Positions 41,627 through 51,344 of a stretch of 53,395 bases of DNA are shown here, one piece after another. Source of the DNA: Anaerolineae bacterium (lineage in GTDB: Bacteria > Chloroflexota > Anaerolineae > Aggregatilineales > Phototrophicaceae); assembly GCA_012270545.1 (NCBI GenBank), contig JAAXID010000286.1, forward strand, positions 1-53,395, written 5' to 3'. Made by a program: the position numbers and the translations under genes. The notes under the pieces are model-generated. The model did not search any database and had not been told where the DNA came from. It worked only from the letters and a program-made list of their open reading frames with translations. The first letter of the stretch is position 1. Every line of letters starts with the position of its first letter.

Positions 41627-42817
41627 GTGAAAACTCTACGTATTGTCATGCTCATCACATTCGCTTTCTCATTCGCTCAGGTACGGGCGCAAGACGAAGA
41701 ATCAGAAATCCTTATCACGCGAGACAGCGGACCCGACCCCGCCGCCATCAAATTGACGCAGATCGCTGCTGGTTTCACGCGCCCGCTTTTTGTTACGCAC
41801 GCGGGTGACGGTTCGAATCGCCTATTTCTGGTCGAGCAGGTTGGCAAGATCTGGATCCTGAAAGACGGACTCCTGCAGGAACAGCCGTTTTTAGACATCG
41901 AGCATTTGATTTCGCCTGGAGCGTTGACCCAGTCGTTTTCTGAGCAGGGTCTGTTAGGATTGGCCTTCCACCCGGATTATCGCCACAATGGCATCTTTTT
42001 CCTCAATTATACCGACCGGAACGGCCATACCATTGTCGCCCGCTATCGCGTTGATTCGGCTGAACCGGATGTCGCGGACGCCGCCAGCGGGAAGATCCTT
42101 TTCCAGCTGTCGCAGCCATATGCCAATCACAATGGCGGGCACATTGAATTCGGTCCGGACGGTTACCTTTACATCGCGCTGGGGGATGGCGGCGCCGCTA
42201 ACGACCCACTGGGCGCGGGCCAGAATCTCCAACTGCTTTTGGGCTCAATCTTGCGCATCGATGTCGACGGCGCTGCACCCTACGCGATTCCTCCCGACAA
42301 TCCCTTCGTCGGCGATACGGTGGCGCGCGCCGAGATCTGGGCTTATGGTCTGCGCAACGTTTGGCGCTTCAGCTTTGACCGCCTGACCGGCGATATGTAC
42401 ATGGCCGATGTCGGGCAAAACCAATGGGAAGAGATTAACTTTCAACCGGCCGATAGCGCGGGCGGTGAAAATTACGGCTGGAATGTCTGGGAGGGCAACC
42501 ATATTTTCGCCGGCGGCAACGCGCCGAACCACGCCTCGCCGATATTCGAATACAGCCATGCCTTCGGCTGTTCGGTCACCGGCGGTGTCATCTACCGCGG
42601 CACGACGGTAGCGGATTTGCAGGCGGTCTATCTCTTCGGCGACTGGTGCAGCGGCCGAATTTGGGGATTGTGGCGCGATCACGAACTAGCTTGGCATGCC
42701 GATGAGCTAATGAAGACGAGCCTTCCCATAAGCAGTTTCGGCGAGGATGAAGCGGGTGAGGTTTACGTCATTGATTATGAAGGCGCGCTTTATCGATTCG
42801 ATCCCGTGGGCAGCTAG
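41627..42817 (+). CDS. Exported PQQ-dependent aldose sugar dehydrogenase-like protein
   Basis: The 396-residue protein has a signal peptide (hydrophobic core about 5-17, cleavage after V-R-A). The mature part fits the six-bladed soluble glucose/sorbosone dehydrogenase family: S-E-Q-G-L-L-G-L-A-F-H-P-D-Y, then N-H-N-G-G-H-I-E-F-G-P-D-G-Y-L-Y-I-A-L-G-D-G-G and Y-G-L-R-N-V-W-R-F. The histidine of N-G-G-H and the R-N of G-L-R-N are active-site and PQQ-binding positions in the family. It would oxidise aldoses outside the cell using pyrroloquinoline quinone, but no PQQ biosynthesis gene is in view. GTG at 41627 with AAGGAG six bases upstream is preferred to TTG at 41603. Confidence 0.85.
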   Translation: MKTLRIVMLITFAFSFAQVRAQDEESEILITRDSGPDPAAIKLTQIAAGFTRPLFVTHAGDGSNRLFLVEQVGKIWILKDGLLQEQPFLDIEHLISPGALTQSFSEQGLLGLAFHPDYRHNGIFFLNYTDRNGHTIVARYRVDSAEPDVADAASGKILFQLSQPYANHNGGHIEFGPDGYLYIALGDGGAANDPLGAGQNLQLLLGSILRIDVDGAAPYAIPPDNPFVGDTVARAEIWAYGLRNVWRFSFDRLTGDMYMADVGQNQWEEINFQPADSAGGENYGWNVWEGNHIFAGGNAPNHASPIFEYSHAFGCSVTGGVIYRGTTVADLQAVYLFGDWCSGRIWGLWRDHELAWHADELMKTSLPISSFGEDEAGEVYVIDYEGALYRFDPVGS

Positions 42818-44190
42818 GCCAGGGCCGGCAATTCATTCGAGTTGCTAATGCCCGCGCGCGTCCGCTTATACTGCGCGATCAAGGTCTTAATCTGCAACTC
42901 GATAGGATGGTAGCGCTTCATCACCTGCTTGCCTTCGGTTTGCAGCTGCAGCATCCGCGTCTCAATCTTGCGCAGCTTCGACTCCAGCTTGTAGTCGCGA
43001 TTCTTCCAATCGATATAGGCAAGCGGCACTAAGAGAATACAAAATGCGCCCCAGCCGTACATGACCGAGGCGTAATCGCGTTCGCCAGTATATTGAAAAT
43101 AGAAGCCGACCGCTCCGCTCGCCAAGACCAACATGACATGCAGGATCATCCGCCGGCCGAAGGCGCCGCGCTTTTGGCGTTTTTCCAGCTTGCGCAGGAA
43201 TTTGTCGCGCTGCTGCCGCAAATCTTCCAGTTCGGCTCGAATGCTCTCGACGCGATCTCGCAGAGGCTGCCCCTCTTCAATGAAGCTATCCAGCCGATTC
43301 TTGACGAGCCGCGCCGCTTCCCAGTTGTCCATCATCCGGTTGTAATGGACTTCCAGCGCCTTGATCTGCAACTCAAGCGGTTGATAGCTTTGACGATATT
43401 GAGCCCCTTCCTGTTTCAGCTCGAGGATCTGATCTTCGAGCTTCCGCTGTTTGCGTGCGCTGCGCGTTCGCGGGTCTTTCCAATTGGCGATGACAATGGG
43501 GATCAGCACAGCACATACGGCGGTCAATCCTAAGGCAACAAGACTAAAATCCCGCTGGGTGTTCCAATAATAGAGCCCGACTGTGCCGCTCGCGGCAATT
43601 AGAACCACCAGTAGCCCAATCCGGCGCAAGACAAAAATGCGCTTCTTTCTACTTTCAATCTTGGATTGGGCTTTTTCGTACTTTGCCGTGAGCGCTTCCA
43701 ACTCGCTGCGAACGCCGATCAATTGCTCACGCGCCGGCTGCCCTTTCTGGCGCAGGGCATCGAGCCGCTGCTTGAACTGCTGAATGCGCAGCCAATCGTC
43801 ATACTGATGCTGCCCGCCCACAAACCACTCGCCCGACTCATCGTCGCCAAAGATGAAATGTCCGAAATCGAAACTGTAAGGCATCGGTTTGCCTGTGCTG
43901 AGGCTTCGTTCCAGATCACCGACCTCGTCGACCAGTTGTTCATGAAGCAGCAGCAAAAGATTCAAGGGCGCCGCCCGGCGTTTCACCTCGTCCGCGCTTA
44001 AGTCCGCGCCATTTTCACTCAAGGTATCCCGATGGAGGGTCAACTCAGTGCGCATCCGGCCGAGTTCCTGGCGGACGCGTCGGATACCGGCGGCACGTTC
44101 TCGCGTACTGAGATGTGGCTGAAACAGGCGCGTCACGCCAATCGCGTGAAGATCATCCAGGTAGTCTTGTGGCACTGGCTGTTCAATCAT
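42814..44190 (-). CDS. Internally duplicated coiled-coil membrane protein
   Basis: The 458-residue protein is built from two similar copies of one unit. The first has a coiled coil (about 135-185) and a two-helix membrane hairpin (about 188-235), then a basic D-P-R-T-R-S stretch. The second has a coiled coil (about 240-340), a hairpin (about 348-390), a W-K-N-R-D stretch and another coiled coil. Both coiled coils contain Q-P-L-E-L-Q-I-K-A-L or H-P-I-E-L-Q-I-K-T-L and G-Q-P-x-R-(D/E) boxes. The N-terminal part (about 1-130) is soluble. No enzymatic motif is present, so a structural or scaffolding role is likely. ATG at 44190; an extended -10 promoter lies upstream. Confidence 0.7.
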   Translation of the reverse strand: MIEQPVPQDYLDDLHAIGVTRLFQPHLSTRERAAGIRRVRQELGRMRTELTLHRDTLSENGADLSADEVKRRAAPLNLLLLLHEQLVDEVGDLERSLSTGKPMPYSFDFGHFIFGDDESGEWFVGGQHQYDDWLRIQQFKQRLDALRQKGQPAREQLIGVRSELEALTAKYEKAQSKIESRKKRIFVLRRIGLLVVLIAASGTVGLYYWNTQRDFSLVALGLTAVCAVLIPIVIANWKDPRTRSARKQRKLEDQILELKQEGAQYRQSYQPLELQIKALEVHYNRMMDNWEAARLVKNRLDSFIEEGQPLRDRVESIRAELEDLRQQRDKFLRKLEKRQKRGAFGRRMILHVMLVLASGAVGFYFQYTGERDYASVMYGWGAFCILLVPLAYIDWKNRDYKLESKLRKIETRMLQLQTEGKQVMKRYHPIELQIKTLIAQYKRTRAGISNSNELPALA

Positions 44191-44264
44191 CAGGCAATCT
44201 CGTCGGCGCCAACTATCAATAAACGCAAAGAACGCCTTCCGTCTACTGGTGGCGAGTCATAGTC

Positions 44265-44273
44265 ATTATAGCA
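44265..44273 (-). promoter_or_regulatory. Extended -10 promoter for the 44190 gene
   Basis: TGCTATAAT on the minus strand (44273-44265) is a perfect extended -10 element about 75 bases before the ATG at 44190. Confidence 0.5.
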
Positions 44274-44289
44274 TAACCATGTAATGGCA

Positions 44290-44295
44290 TATAAT
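44290..44295 (+). promoter_or_regulatory. Possible -10 box of manA
   Basis: A perfect TATAAT (44290-44295) lies 49 bases before the manA start, divergent from the promoter at 44265-44273. The -35 region is weak. Confidence 0.35.
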
Positions 44296-44344
44296 TATCA
44301 GAAGCCATAGCAATGCTATACAAAGACGTCCGTGGAGACAGGAC

Positions 44345-45292
44345 TTGACAACAAGCGCGCTCTACCCATTTAAGTTAGATCCCGCCCTGCATGTAAAGGT
44401 TTGGGGCGGCCGCCGGCTGGCTGCTATGATGCGCAAGTCTCTGCCGACGGCGGAGCCATACGGCGAATCCTGGGAGCTGCACGACACGGCAGTAGTCGCC
44501 AACGGACCACTGCAGGGGAACCGCCTAGGTGATCTGGCGCGTCAATATGGGGCTGACCTTCTGGGCGCGAGCAACGACCCAGCCGAAGGCTTTCCCTTGC
44601 TTGCCAAACTCATCGACGCGGCCGATTGGCTTTCTATTCAGGTTCATCCAAATGACGAGCAAGCGCAAGCGCTTGAGAGCGAGCCGCGCGGGAAAACTGA
44701 AGCTTGGGTGATCCTGCATGCTGAGCCGGGCGCGCAGCTGGTCATCGGCCTGCGGATGGGCACATCGCGCGAGATGATGGCCGAGGCGATCCAGCGCAAT
44801 CGGCTGGAAACGCTACTGGTCTATGTGGAAGTCAAGACCGGCGATGTCCTGTACATCCCGGCGAACACGATTCATGCTCTGGGACCCGGCATTTTGATCT
44901 ACGAGATTCAGCAAGCGAGCGATGTCACATACCGCCTTTATGATTGGGGCCGGCTGGGCTTGGATGGCCAGCCGCGCGAGCTGCATATCGACAAGGGCCT
45001 CCAGGTGGCCAACCTCGAGTCGCTCCCCCGCGTCCGTCAGCCTAAGAATGAATTGCTCGTCGATGGTGAATATTTCCGCGCCTGGCGTCATGAGCTCGCT
45101 GGCAAAACGTTCAACATTGAAACCGGGGGGCGCTTTCAATCGCTGACTTGCATCGCGGGCAGCGCGCAAGTGGCTGTCAACGGACACGACGAGATCAGCC
45201 TCAACAAAGGTGAAACCGGCTTGATACCGGCTTGCATCCCGGCCTTCGTCATGCGCGGCAAGGGAACGGTGTTGCGCTCCTGCCAACATTGA
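44345..45292 (+). CDS. manA: Mannose-6-phosphate isomerase, class I
   Basis: The 315-residue protein belongs to the short cupin-type Man-6-P isomerases (Bacillus type). The metal site is visible in L-S-I-Q-V-H-P-N-D (His), G-K-T-E-A-W (Glu) and T-I-H-A-L-G-P-G (His). The enzyme interconverts mannose-6-phosphate and fructose-6-phosphate and supplies GDP-mannose synthesis. The N-terminal F-K-L-D-P and K-V-W-G-G-R-R-L-A motifs match the family start. The start is TTG at 44345, with GGAGAC about five bases upstream; no ATG fits better. Confidence 0.92.
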   Translation: MTTSALYPFKLDPALHVKVWGGRRLAAMMRKSLPTAEPYGESWELHDTAVVANGPLQGNRLGDLARQYGADLLGASNDPAEGFPLLAKLIDAADWLSIQVHPNDEQAQALESEPRGKTEAWVILHAEPGAQLVIGLRMGTSREMMAEAIQRNRLETLLVYVEVKTGDVLYIPANTIHALGPGILIYEIQQASDVTYRLYDWGRLGLDGQPRELHIDKGLQVANLESLPRVRQPKNELLVDGEYFRAWRHELAGKTFNIETGGRFQSLTCIAGSAQVAVNGHDEISLNKGETGLIPACIPAFVMRGKGTVLRSCQH

Positions 45293-45302
45293 ACCACCCC
45301 CT

Positions 45303-45360
45303 CTGACAGACGATAACAAAGACTTTACAGTCCTCTGACAGGCTTCTGACATCTCTGCCA
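45303..45360 (+). promoter_or_regulatory. CTGACA direct repeats before clpB
   Basis: CTGACA occurs at 45303-45308, 45335-45340 and 45346-45351, and as CTGCCA at 45355-45360; the last three start 9-11 bases apart. They lie just upstream of clpB and may be regulator-binding sites. Neither a CIRCE (TTAGCACTC) nor a HAIR (CTTGAGT) element was seen. Confidence 0.35.
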
Positions 45361-45399
45361 GACAATGATGATGTATCGACCGTCATCGAGGGGGGACCT

Positions 45400-48012
45400 A
45401 TGGATTTCAGCCGTTACACTAACAAAGCGCAAAATGCTGTTCTCAAAGCGCAGAGCATCGCCGGCGAGCATCGCCACACCGCGATTGAGCCCGCGCATGT
45501 ATTTCTGGGGCTGCTTGAACAAGATGAGGGCCTGGCGCCGCGCATCATCCAGAAGATCGGCGCGCAGCCCGCTGCCATTCATGCGGCGTTGAAGGACATG
45601 CTTGGCAATCTGCCGCGAACCAGTCAGACGGCCTCAGGCATAGGCATCGGTCGTTCAGCGCTGCAAGTTTTTAGTCAGGCGGAAAAAGAAGCGAAAAAGA
45701 TGCGCGATGACTACACCAGCACTGAACATCTGCTGCTGGCGCTCGTCAAAGACAAGGCAATGAGCCCCCTCTTGCAACGAAGCGGCATCACATACGAAGA
45801 CGTATTGTCGGCGCTGCAATCGATTCGCGGCAGCCAGCGCATCACCAGTCAGGACCCGGAATCGACCTACGACAGTCTCGCCAAGTTCGGTCGTGACCTG
45901 ACCGCCGACGCGCGCCAGGGAAGACTCGATCCCGTCATCGGCCGCGATGAAGAAATCCGCCGCCTGATTCACGTCATCAGCCGCCGCACCAAGAACAACC
46001 CGGTGCTCATCGGCGAGGCGGGAGTCGGCAAAACGGCGATCGCTGAAGGGCTGGCGCAGAGGCTCGTCAACGGCGATGTACCCGATGGCTTGAAAGACAA
46101 AACGATTATCGCGCTGGATATGGCGGCGCTGGTCGCCGGCAGCAAGTTCCGCGGCGAATTCGAAGAACGCCTGCAGGCCGTCTTGAAGGAAATCGCCGAC
46201 AGCGACGGCGAAATCATCCTTTTCATCGATGAGCTCCACAACATCGTCGGCGCCGGACGCGCTGAAGGCTCAATGGACGCGGGCAACATGCTCAAGCCGA
46301 TGCTGGCGCGCGGCGAGCTTCGCATGATCGGCGCGACTACGCTTGACGAGTATCGACAGCACATTGAAAAAGATGCCGCCCTGGAACGGCGCTTTCAGCC
46401 GATCTACGTCGATGAACCGAGTGTCGAAGACACGATCAGCATCCTGCGCGGATTAAAAGAGCGCTATGAGCTGCATCATGGCGTGCGCATTCAGGATGGT
46501 GCGGTCATCGCCGCCGCGGCGCTCAGCCACCGTTACCTGCCCGACCGTCAGCTGCCGGACAAAGCCATCGACCTGATCGACGAAGCAGCCGCCCACCTCA
46601 AGATGGAAATCGACAGCAAGCCGATAGAGTTGGACAAAAGCGAGCGACAGATCATGCAGCTGGAAATCGAACGCGCGGCTCTCAACAAAGAAAAGGACGA
46701 CGCATCTAAACACCGTCTGGAAGAGCTGCAGGAAGAGCTCGCCAATGCGCAAGAGGCACTCAACGGGCTGCTGGCCGCCTGGCAGCATGAGAAAGAAGCG
46801 ATTCAGGCGATATCGAGCGTCAAAAGCGAAATGGACGATGCGCGCATTCAAGTGGAGCGCGCCGAACGCGAAGGCAATCTGGAAGAAGCCGCTCGTCTAC
46901 GTTATGGCCTGTTGCCAGCTCTGGAGAAATCGCTGCGCGAGCGCGAGGCGGCAATAGAGGAAATGCGCCAAAATGGATCGCTGATGCTAAAGGAGGAAGT
47001 GGACGCGGACGAAGTTGCCGCTATCGTAAGTCGCTGGACAGGCATACCGGTTGCGCGAATGCTCGAAGGCGAGATCGAAAAACTGCTGCGCATGGAGGCG
47101 CGATTGCATGAGCGCGTTATCGGGCAGGATGATGCGGTCAAAGCAATTTCGGCCGCTGTCCGCCGTGGCCGAGCCGGCCTGCAAGATCCAAATCGACCGC
47201 TGGGCGCCTTCCTCTTTCTGGGTCCGACAGGCGTCGGCAAAACGGAAATGGCGCGTTCACTGGCGCAATTCCTCTTCGACGACGAAAGCGCGCTGGTGCG
47301 CATCGACATGAGCGAATACGGCGAAAAACACAGCATCGCTCGCTTGATTGGCGCCCCGCCCGGTTACGTCGGCTACGAAGAAGGCGGGCAACTGACGGAA
47401 GCTGTCCGCCGTCGACCCTACTGCGTTCTTCTCTTCGACGAAATCGAAAAAGCCCACCCGGACGTCTTCAGCGTCTTCTTGCAAGTCTTCGACGATGGCC
47501 GCTTGACCGATGGGCAGGGACGCACGGTCAATTTCACCAACAGCGTGATTATCATGACGAGCAATATCGGCAGCGCGCTGATCAAACAGATGGGCGAAGC
47601 CAGCGCTCGCGCCGAGCAGCGCAAGGCGATTATGTGCGAACTGGACCGTTATTTTCGTCCTGAGTTTCTCAACCGGCTGGACGACACCATTGTTTTCCAC
47701 AGTCTCACGCGCGAGCATATCGTCGGCATCGTGGATCTCCAGCTTGCGCGACTCAAGCACATCTTGGCCGACCGGCGTATTACGATAGAGTTGAACGCCG
47801 CCGCCAAGGCCTTTCTGGCGGATTCCGGCTGGGATCCAGTCTTCGGCGCCCGTCCCTTAAAGCGCGCGATTCAACGAGAATTGCAAGATCCGCTGGCGCT
47901 GGCGATCCTAGAAGGGACGATTCGCGAGGGTGATCACGTTTGGATCGATGTCGCCGGGAACGAACATGAACTCAGCATGCAATCACAGACTGTGGAGCTG
48001 GCTGTCAGCTAA
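45400..48012 (+). CDS. clpB: AAA+ disaggregase ClpB/ClpC family
   Basis: The 870-residue protein has two Clp N-domain repeats (about 1-145), AAA-1 with Walker A G-E-A-G-V-G-K-T (205-212), a middle coiled-coil region (about 400-525) and AAA-2 with Walker A G-P-T-G-V-G-K-T (about 608). Sensor and arginine-finger regions are present in both. The coiled coil is long, as in ClpB, which rescues aggregated proteins with DnaK and does not need ClpP. No ClpP-binding [LIV]-G-[FL] loop was noticed in AAA-2, though this needs alignment. The protein is cytoplasmic. ATG at 45400 follows GAGGGGGG. A shared terminator hairpin lies downstream. Confidence 0.92.
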   Translation: MDFSRYTNKAQNAVLKAQSIAGEHRHTAIEPAHVFLGLLEQDEGLAPRIIQKIGAQPAAIHAALKDMLGNLPRTSQTASGIGIGRSALQVFSQAEKEAKKMRDDYTSTEHLLLALVKDKAMSPLLQRSGITYEDVLSALQSIRGSQRITSQDPESTYDSLAKFGRDLTADARQGRLDPVIGRDEEIRRLIHVISRRTKNNPVLIGEAGVGKTAIAEGLAQRLVNGDVPDGLKDKTIIALDMAALVAGSKFRGEFEERLQAVLKEIADSDGEIILFIDELHNIVGAGRAEGSMDAGNMLKPMLARGELRMIGATTLDEYRQHIEKDAALERRFQPIYVDEPSVEDTISILRGLKERYELHHGVRIQDGAVIAAAALSHRYLPDRQLPDKAIDLIDEAAAHLKMEIDSKPIELDKSERQIMQLEIERAALNKEKDDASKHRLEELQEELANAQEALNGLLAAWQHEKEAIQAISSVKSEMDDARIQVERAEREGNLEEAARLRYGLLPALEKSLREREAAIEEMRQNGSLMLKEEVDADEVAAIVSRWTGIPVARMLEGEIEKLLRMEARLHERVIGQDDAVKAISAAVRRGRAGLQDPNRPLGAFLFLGPTGVGKTEMARSLAQFLFDDESALVRIDMSEYGEKHSIARLIGAPPGYVGYEEGGQLTEAVRRRPYCVLLFDEIEKAHPDVFSVFLQVFDDGRLTDGQGRTVNFTNSVIIMTSNIGSALIKQMGEASARAEQRKAIMCELDRYFRPEFLNRLDDTIVFHSLTREHIVGIVDLQLARLKHILADRRITIELNAAAKAFLADSGWDPVFGARPLKRAIQRELQDPLALAILEGTIREGDHVWIDVAGNEHELSMQSQTVELAVS

Positions 48013-48017
48013 GCCGG

Positions 48018-48062
48018 GAGAAATGGGGAAGCAAACAAGGGCGGCGATAGGCCCCTTTTCTC
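48018..48062. terminator. Bidirectional-type terminator hairpin between convergent genes
   Basis: GAGAAATGGGG (48018-48028) pairs with CCCCTTTTCTC (48052-48062) over 11 positions with one mismatch and a 23-base loop. It lies between the clpB stop and the stop of the convergent Trm112-like gene. The T-run downstream on the plus strand is short. Confidence 0.5.
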
Positions 48063-48300
48063 ATTCTTCTGGGGGCGGCACGGGCAGGTCTTCTTCGGCG
48101 GTGTCCTTCCACTTCTCGCCTTCGTCGACCAGCATGACCGGAATGCCTTCGCGAATCGGATATTTGTAGCCACTGTCATCGCAGACGAGCCAGCAATCCT
48201 CCACCAGCCGCAGTCGACCGGGGTCTTCGCCCTTGTCCGTGAAATGCACCGCCACCGGACAACGCAGAATCTCCATGAGTTCATCGGATACTACTGCCAT
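48061..48300 (-). CDS. Trm112-family small protein lacking part of its zinc site
   Basis: The 79-residue protein matches the Trm112/YcaR family: L-M-E-I-L-R-C-P near the start and Y-P-I-R-E-G-I-P-V-M-L near the middle. Family members use two C-x2-C pairs to bind zinc and activate methyltransferases. Here only one Cys of each pair is clear (C in R-C-P-V-A-V and C in L-V-C-D-D), so metal binding is probably lost or altered. The C-terminus is Pro/Glu-rich. ATG at 48300 is preceded by GGGGG at a proper distance; GTG at 48303 is in frame. It is convergent with clpB. Confidence 0.75.
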   Translation of the reverse strand: MAVVSDELMEILRCPVAVHFTDKGEDPGRLRLVEDCWLVCDDSGYKYPIREGIPVMLVDEGEKWKDTAEEDLPVPPPEE

Positions 48301-48411
48301 CACTCGACCCCCTGGTGTTGGGCTTTAACAGTTGAAAATCAGTATAGCCCCCGTGCTAGGGCGCGTCAATTAAAATGACGAATTGACGCTGTTGGAATCG
48401 TATCGCGAGAC

Positions 48412-48417
48412 TATAAT
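48412..48417 (+). promoter_or_regulatory. Possible -10 box of the 48442 gene
   Basis: A perfect TATAAT (48412-48417) lies 25 bases before the ATG at 48442. TTGACG at 48383 is too far for a normal -35 box. Confidence 0.35.
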
Positions 48418-48441
48418 CGAAACGATGCTCGGAAACAGGTC

Positions 48442-50112
48442 ATGGATATGACAGCCCGTAGCAAGGCGCAGCGGTGCCGAAGAGGGAAGACGTCGACGAC
48501 AGTCCCTTTGGATTGTCGAGACGGTTTGTCAATGCGCGACTCCCGAATGTCATTGTTAATCGGCATCATTGTGATGCTACTCGCGAGCTATTCATCAAGC
48601 GCACAAGTCCCGGAAGTCCCCACCACAGCGCCGGGCTCGCTCATTGACAGCGATGATTACATACGCGCCGACCGGCTTGGCATCACTTTTGTCGGGTTCA
48701 TCGACAACAATATGGGTGCGGAACGCTACCGCAAGGCTCTGATTCTTGGTTCCGGCTGGACCCGCTGGCCCCTGTATTGGGATCGTGTTGAAGTTCAGCC
48801 GAATCACTTTGATTGGGCGGCCTACGATGCCCTTGTCGCCACGGACATGCACCATCGTCTGAAGACCAACGCCATCCTGCTCGGGCGACCCGCATTTCGG
48901 CAAGACGGCGACAGCATCGCCAATCTTTACACGCCGATTTTCGCCGACGGCAGTGACGATGGTGGCGCCGCGGATTCGATCAATCCTGAAAATCACTGGG
49001 CCCAGTTCGTCCATCACGCAGTCTTGCGCTACAAACCTGGCGGGGTCCTGTCACAGTTACGCGGCTTTGCAGCAGATCAGGGAATCCGCGCCTGGGAAGT
49101 TTGGAACGAGCCCGATGTACCGCAGTTCTGGAGCGCGGGCGGCGAGGCTTATGCCCGCCTGTTAAAGGTCGCGGCTATCGTAATCAAGACGGTTGATCCT
49201 GACGCAAAAGTCATATTTGGCGGCCTGCTTTACGCCAGCGATCAGCACTTCCTGTCAAGGGTTTTACGCCAGATTCGTACAGATCCGCTGCGAGACCGAT
49301 TTAACTGGTTCTTCGACGTGATAGCCTTGCACAGTTATGATGATCCCTGGCGTAGTGGCTGGTTAACGAAAGTGGCCGCGGACACGTTGAAGTCTTATCA
49401 GATAACGCGTCCGGTTTGGGTGAATGAAACCGGCGTGTCAGTCTGGGACGATTATCCCGGTCCCGTATGGGCATTCAGCCCCGAACAGCGAAACAGGCTG
49501 GCGACCGCGCAGCAGCAAGCGCATTTTCTGGTCATGAGCGCCGCCTTCGCCTGGTCCAAGGGTGTCGAGGTGGTCTTTTATCATCAGCTCTACGATGATT
49601 GCGGCAACTATCCGGCCGGCACAGATTTCCCGCCGCATAGTGGCGAACTTTGCGCGAATGGCGCCTGCTTTGGCGACGCTTTCGGCATCTATCGAAACGT
49701 GCGGGGGGCGCACTGTTTCAGTCACCATCCTCACGCCAACACGCCACGTCCCGTTGCGCAGGCATTTCTGCTCTTGGCCGAGGTATTCGGAAGCCAGCCC
49801 TTTACGCCAATCAGTCTGACCGGCATTAGTGATTCCGTGACCTTGATCATTTTCCAGCGCGCCAGCGGCGAGCGCATCGTCGTACTCTGGAATAACACGA
49901 GAGAAGCGCGGACTGTGACACTCAAGGCGACAGGCACGGTCGCCAATCTGCGCTTTATGAATGGCGAAACAACAGCGCTGTCCGCCATCAATGGCAATTA
50001 TACGCTTGATCTCAAGCCGGCGACCGACTACAGCTTCCCCGATCTTGAGAGTAATCGTAGCAGCGCAATCGGTGGCGAGCCGATTATCCTGGTGGAATCG
50101 CCCGGTTCATGA
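48442..50112 (+). CDS. Secreted glycoside hydrolase-like protein (clan A, GH39-like)
   Basis: The 556-residue protein has a signal sequence starting around residue 31 (M-R-D-S-R-M-S-L-L-I-G-I-I-V). It then has a TIM-barrel domain with W-E-V-W-N-E-P-D (acid/base E223) and V-W-V-N-E-T-G-V-S (nucleophile E329). Two glutamates after strands 4 and 7 define clan GH-A retaining glycosidases such as GH39 or GH5. The last 100 residues form a beta-domain. The substrate is unknown. ATG at 48442 is the first in frame; ATG at 48448 and at 48532 are alternatives. The last gives a normal-length signal peptide, so the true start is uncertain. The product is probably extracellular or cell-bound. Confidence 0.75.
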   Translation: MDMTARSKAQRCRRGKTSTTVPLDCRDGLSMRDSRMSLLIGIIVMLLASYSSSAQVPEVPTTAPGSLIDSDDYIRADRLGITFVGFIDNNMGAERYRKALILGSGWTRWPLYWDRVEVQPNHFDWAAYDALVATDMHHRLKTNAILLGRPAFRQDGDSIANLYTPIFADGSDDGGAADSINPENHWAQFVHHAVLRYKPGGVLSQLRGFAADQGIRAWEVWNEPDVPQFWSAGGEAYARLLKVAAIVIKTVDPDAKVIFGGLLYASDQHFLSRVLRQIRTDPLRDRFNWFFDVIALHSYDDPWRSGWLTKVAADTLKSYQITRPVWVNETGVSVWDDYPGPVWAFSPEQRNRLATAQQQAHFLVMSAAFAWSKGVEVVFYHQLYDDCGNYPAGTDFPPHSGELCANGACFGDAFGIYRNVRGAHCFSHHPHANTPRPVAQAFLLLAEVFGSQPFTPISLTGISDSVTLIIFQRASGERIVVLWNNTREARTVTLKATGTVANLRFMNGETTALSAINGNYTLDLKPATDYSFPDLESNRSSAIGGEPIILVESPGS

Positions 50113-50182
50113 CTGACGCAGGCGGTTTCCCCATTGGCGCACCATCCCTCCGTTGGTCGACACGCTTTAGGCTCCTGAATCG

Positions 50183-51214
50183 ATGAGCGCCAGACGACTT
50201 CTGTTCATTGTCGCCAGCATCGCCGTCAGCGCGGTCTCGCTCGCCTTGATTTTGCGGGCTGTGCCGGTCAGCGATGTCATCGAAAGTTTGCGCAGCGCGG
50301 ACCGCGTTTATCTGCTGCTGTCACTACTGGCTGTAGCAATGTCCTTGCTAACGCGCGGCGTCCGCTGGCGGATTCTGTTGAATCGTCGCATCTCAATTGT
50401 GGAATCGTTTCATATGATTAACGTGATGTTCCTCGGCAATCAACTGCCTTTTCGACTGGGCGAGGTCGCCCGCGGCGTCCTGGCCACAAGGCGTGGAGTG
50501 CCCCTGGTGACATCCGGCACCAGCATAGTCGTGGAACGCCTGATTGATGTGCTGGTGCTGGTGCTCGTCATCACGGTTACTGTGAGCCTTATGCCTGAGG
50601 CCCCCGCCGAGCTCACGGACAAGACCTCGCTGTTCGGCCTGCTCGCGCTAATCGGATTCCTCACCCTGCTCGTCTTCGCGCATGCGCCCGCTTCGGCGCA
50701 TCGGCTGCTAAACAATCTGCTGAAGGCCGTTCCGCCCCTGCGACGACTTCCTTTGAAAACCATGCTCAGTCATCTTCTTGATGGGCTGCAGTCGCTCACA
50801 GACATTCGAACGCTGCTTTTGACAGCTGTGTGGACAGCGCTCGCCTGGCTGGCCGCGCTCTCAGCCTTGTATTTCTTGCACCTGGCGCTGGGCATCGAGG
50901 TCGATTTCGCGATAAGCGTGCCACTTGGGATCGCCTTGACCACGCTTAGCATCGCCATGCCGGTCAGCATAGCAGCGCTCGGCCCATTTGAGGTCGCCAT
51001 CCTAGTGACTGGACAACTAGTCGGTATGAGTGACGTTGAGGCGATTTCTTTAGGATTTTTGCTGCACGGCATTAACGTATTCAGTTATGCCGTATGGGGA
51101 ACCATAGGGCTTCTGGCTTTGGGCGCCTCGCCGGCAATGGCTTTCGGGGCGAATGCCAGGCAGTCAACGGAAGACGCCCAGTCACGCGCAAGAAACTCAT
51201 GCGCGAATGACTGA
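50183..51214 (+). CDS. Lysylphosphatidylglycerol synthase-TM-like flippase protein (UPF0104)
   Basis: The 343-residue protein has about eight hydrophobic segments and fits the AglD/MprF transmembrane (PF03706) family: R-G-V-R-W-R-I-L-L-N, then G-N-Q-L-P-F-R-L-G-E-V-A-R-G and V-E-R-L-I-D-V near the middle. The family includes flippase domains and proteins of unknown function linked to surface glycan and lipid assembly. A soluble catalytic MprF domain is absent. It follows the glycosidase-like gene by 70 bases on the same strand. ATG at 50183. Confidence 0.82.
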   Translation: MSARRLLFIVASIAVSAVSLALILRAVPVSDVIESLRSADRVYLLLSLLAVAMSLLTRGVRWRILLNRRISIVESFHMINVMFLGNQLPFRLGEVARGVLATRRGVPLVTSGTSIVVERLIDVLVLVLVITVTVSLMPEAPAELTDKTSLFGLLALIGFLTLLVFAHAPASAHRLLNNLLKAVPPLRRLPLKTMLSHLLDGLQSLTDIRTLLLTAVWTALAWLAALSALYFLHLALGIEVDFAISVPLGIALTTLSIAMPVSIAALGPFEVAILVTGQLVGMSDVEAISLGFLLHGINVFSYAVWGTIGLLALGASPAMAFGANARQSTEDAQSRARNSCAND

Positions 51215-51344
51215 AAGTGGCGCACACCGTTCTCCCGCAGCACGAATCCTCGTAAAGCTCGGGGCACAGTCAAAACTCTGACGGAATCGTCTGCGTATAA
51301 ACAACAGCGCTAGCATAAGCGCCGCACGCGTCAAATTACAAAGA

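Noticed and set aside
45293-45399. CIRCE or HAIR heat-shock operator before clpB
   Set aside because: Neither TTAGCACTC-type nor CTTGAGT-type inverted repeats are present.
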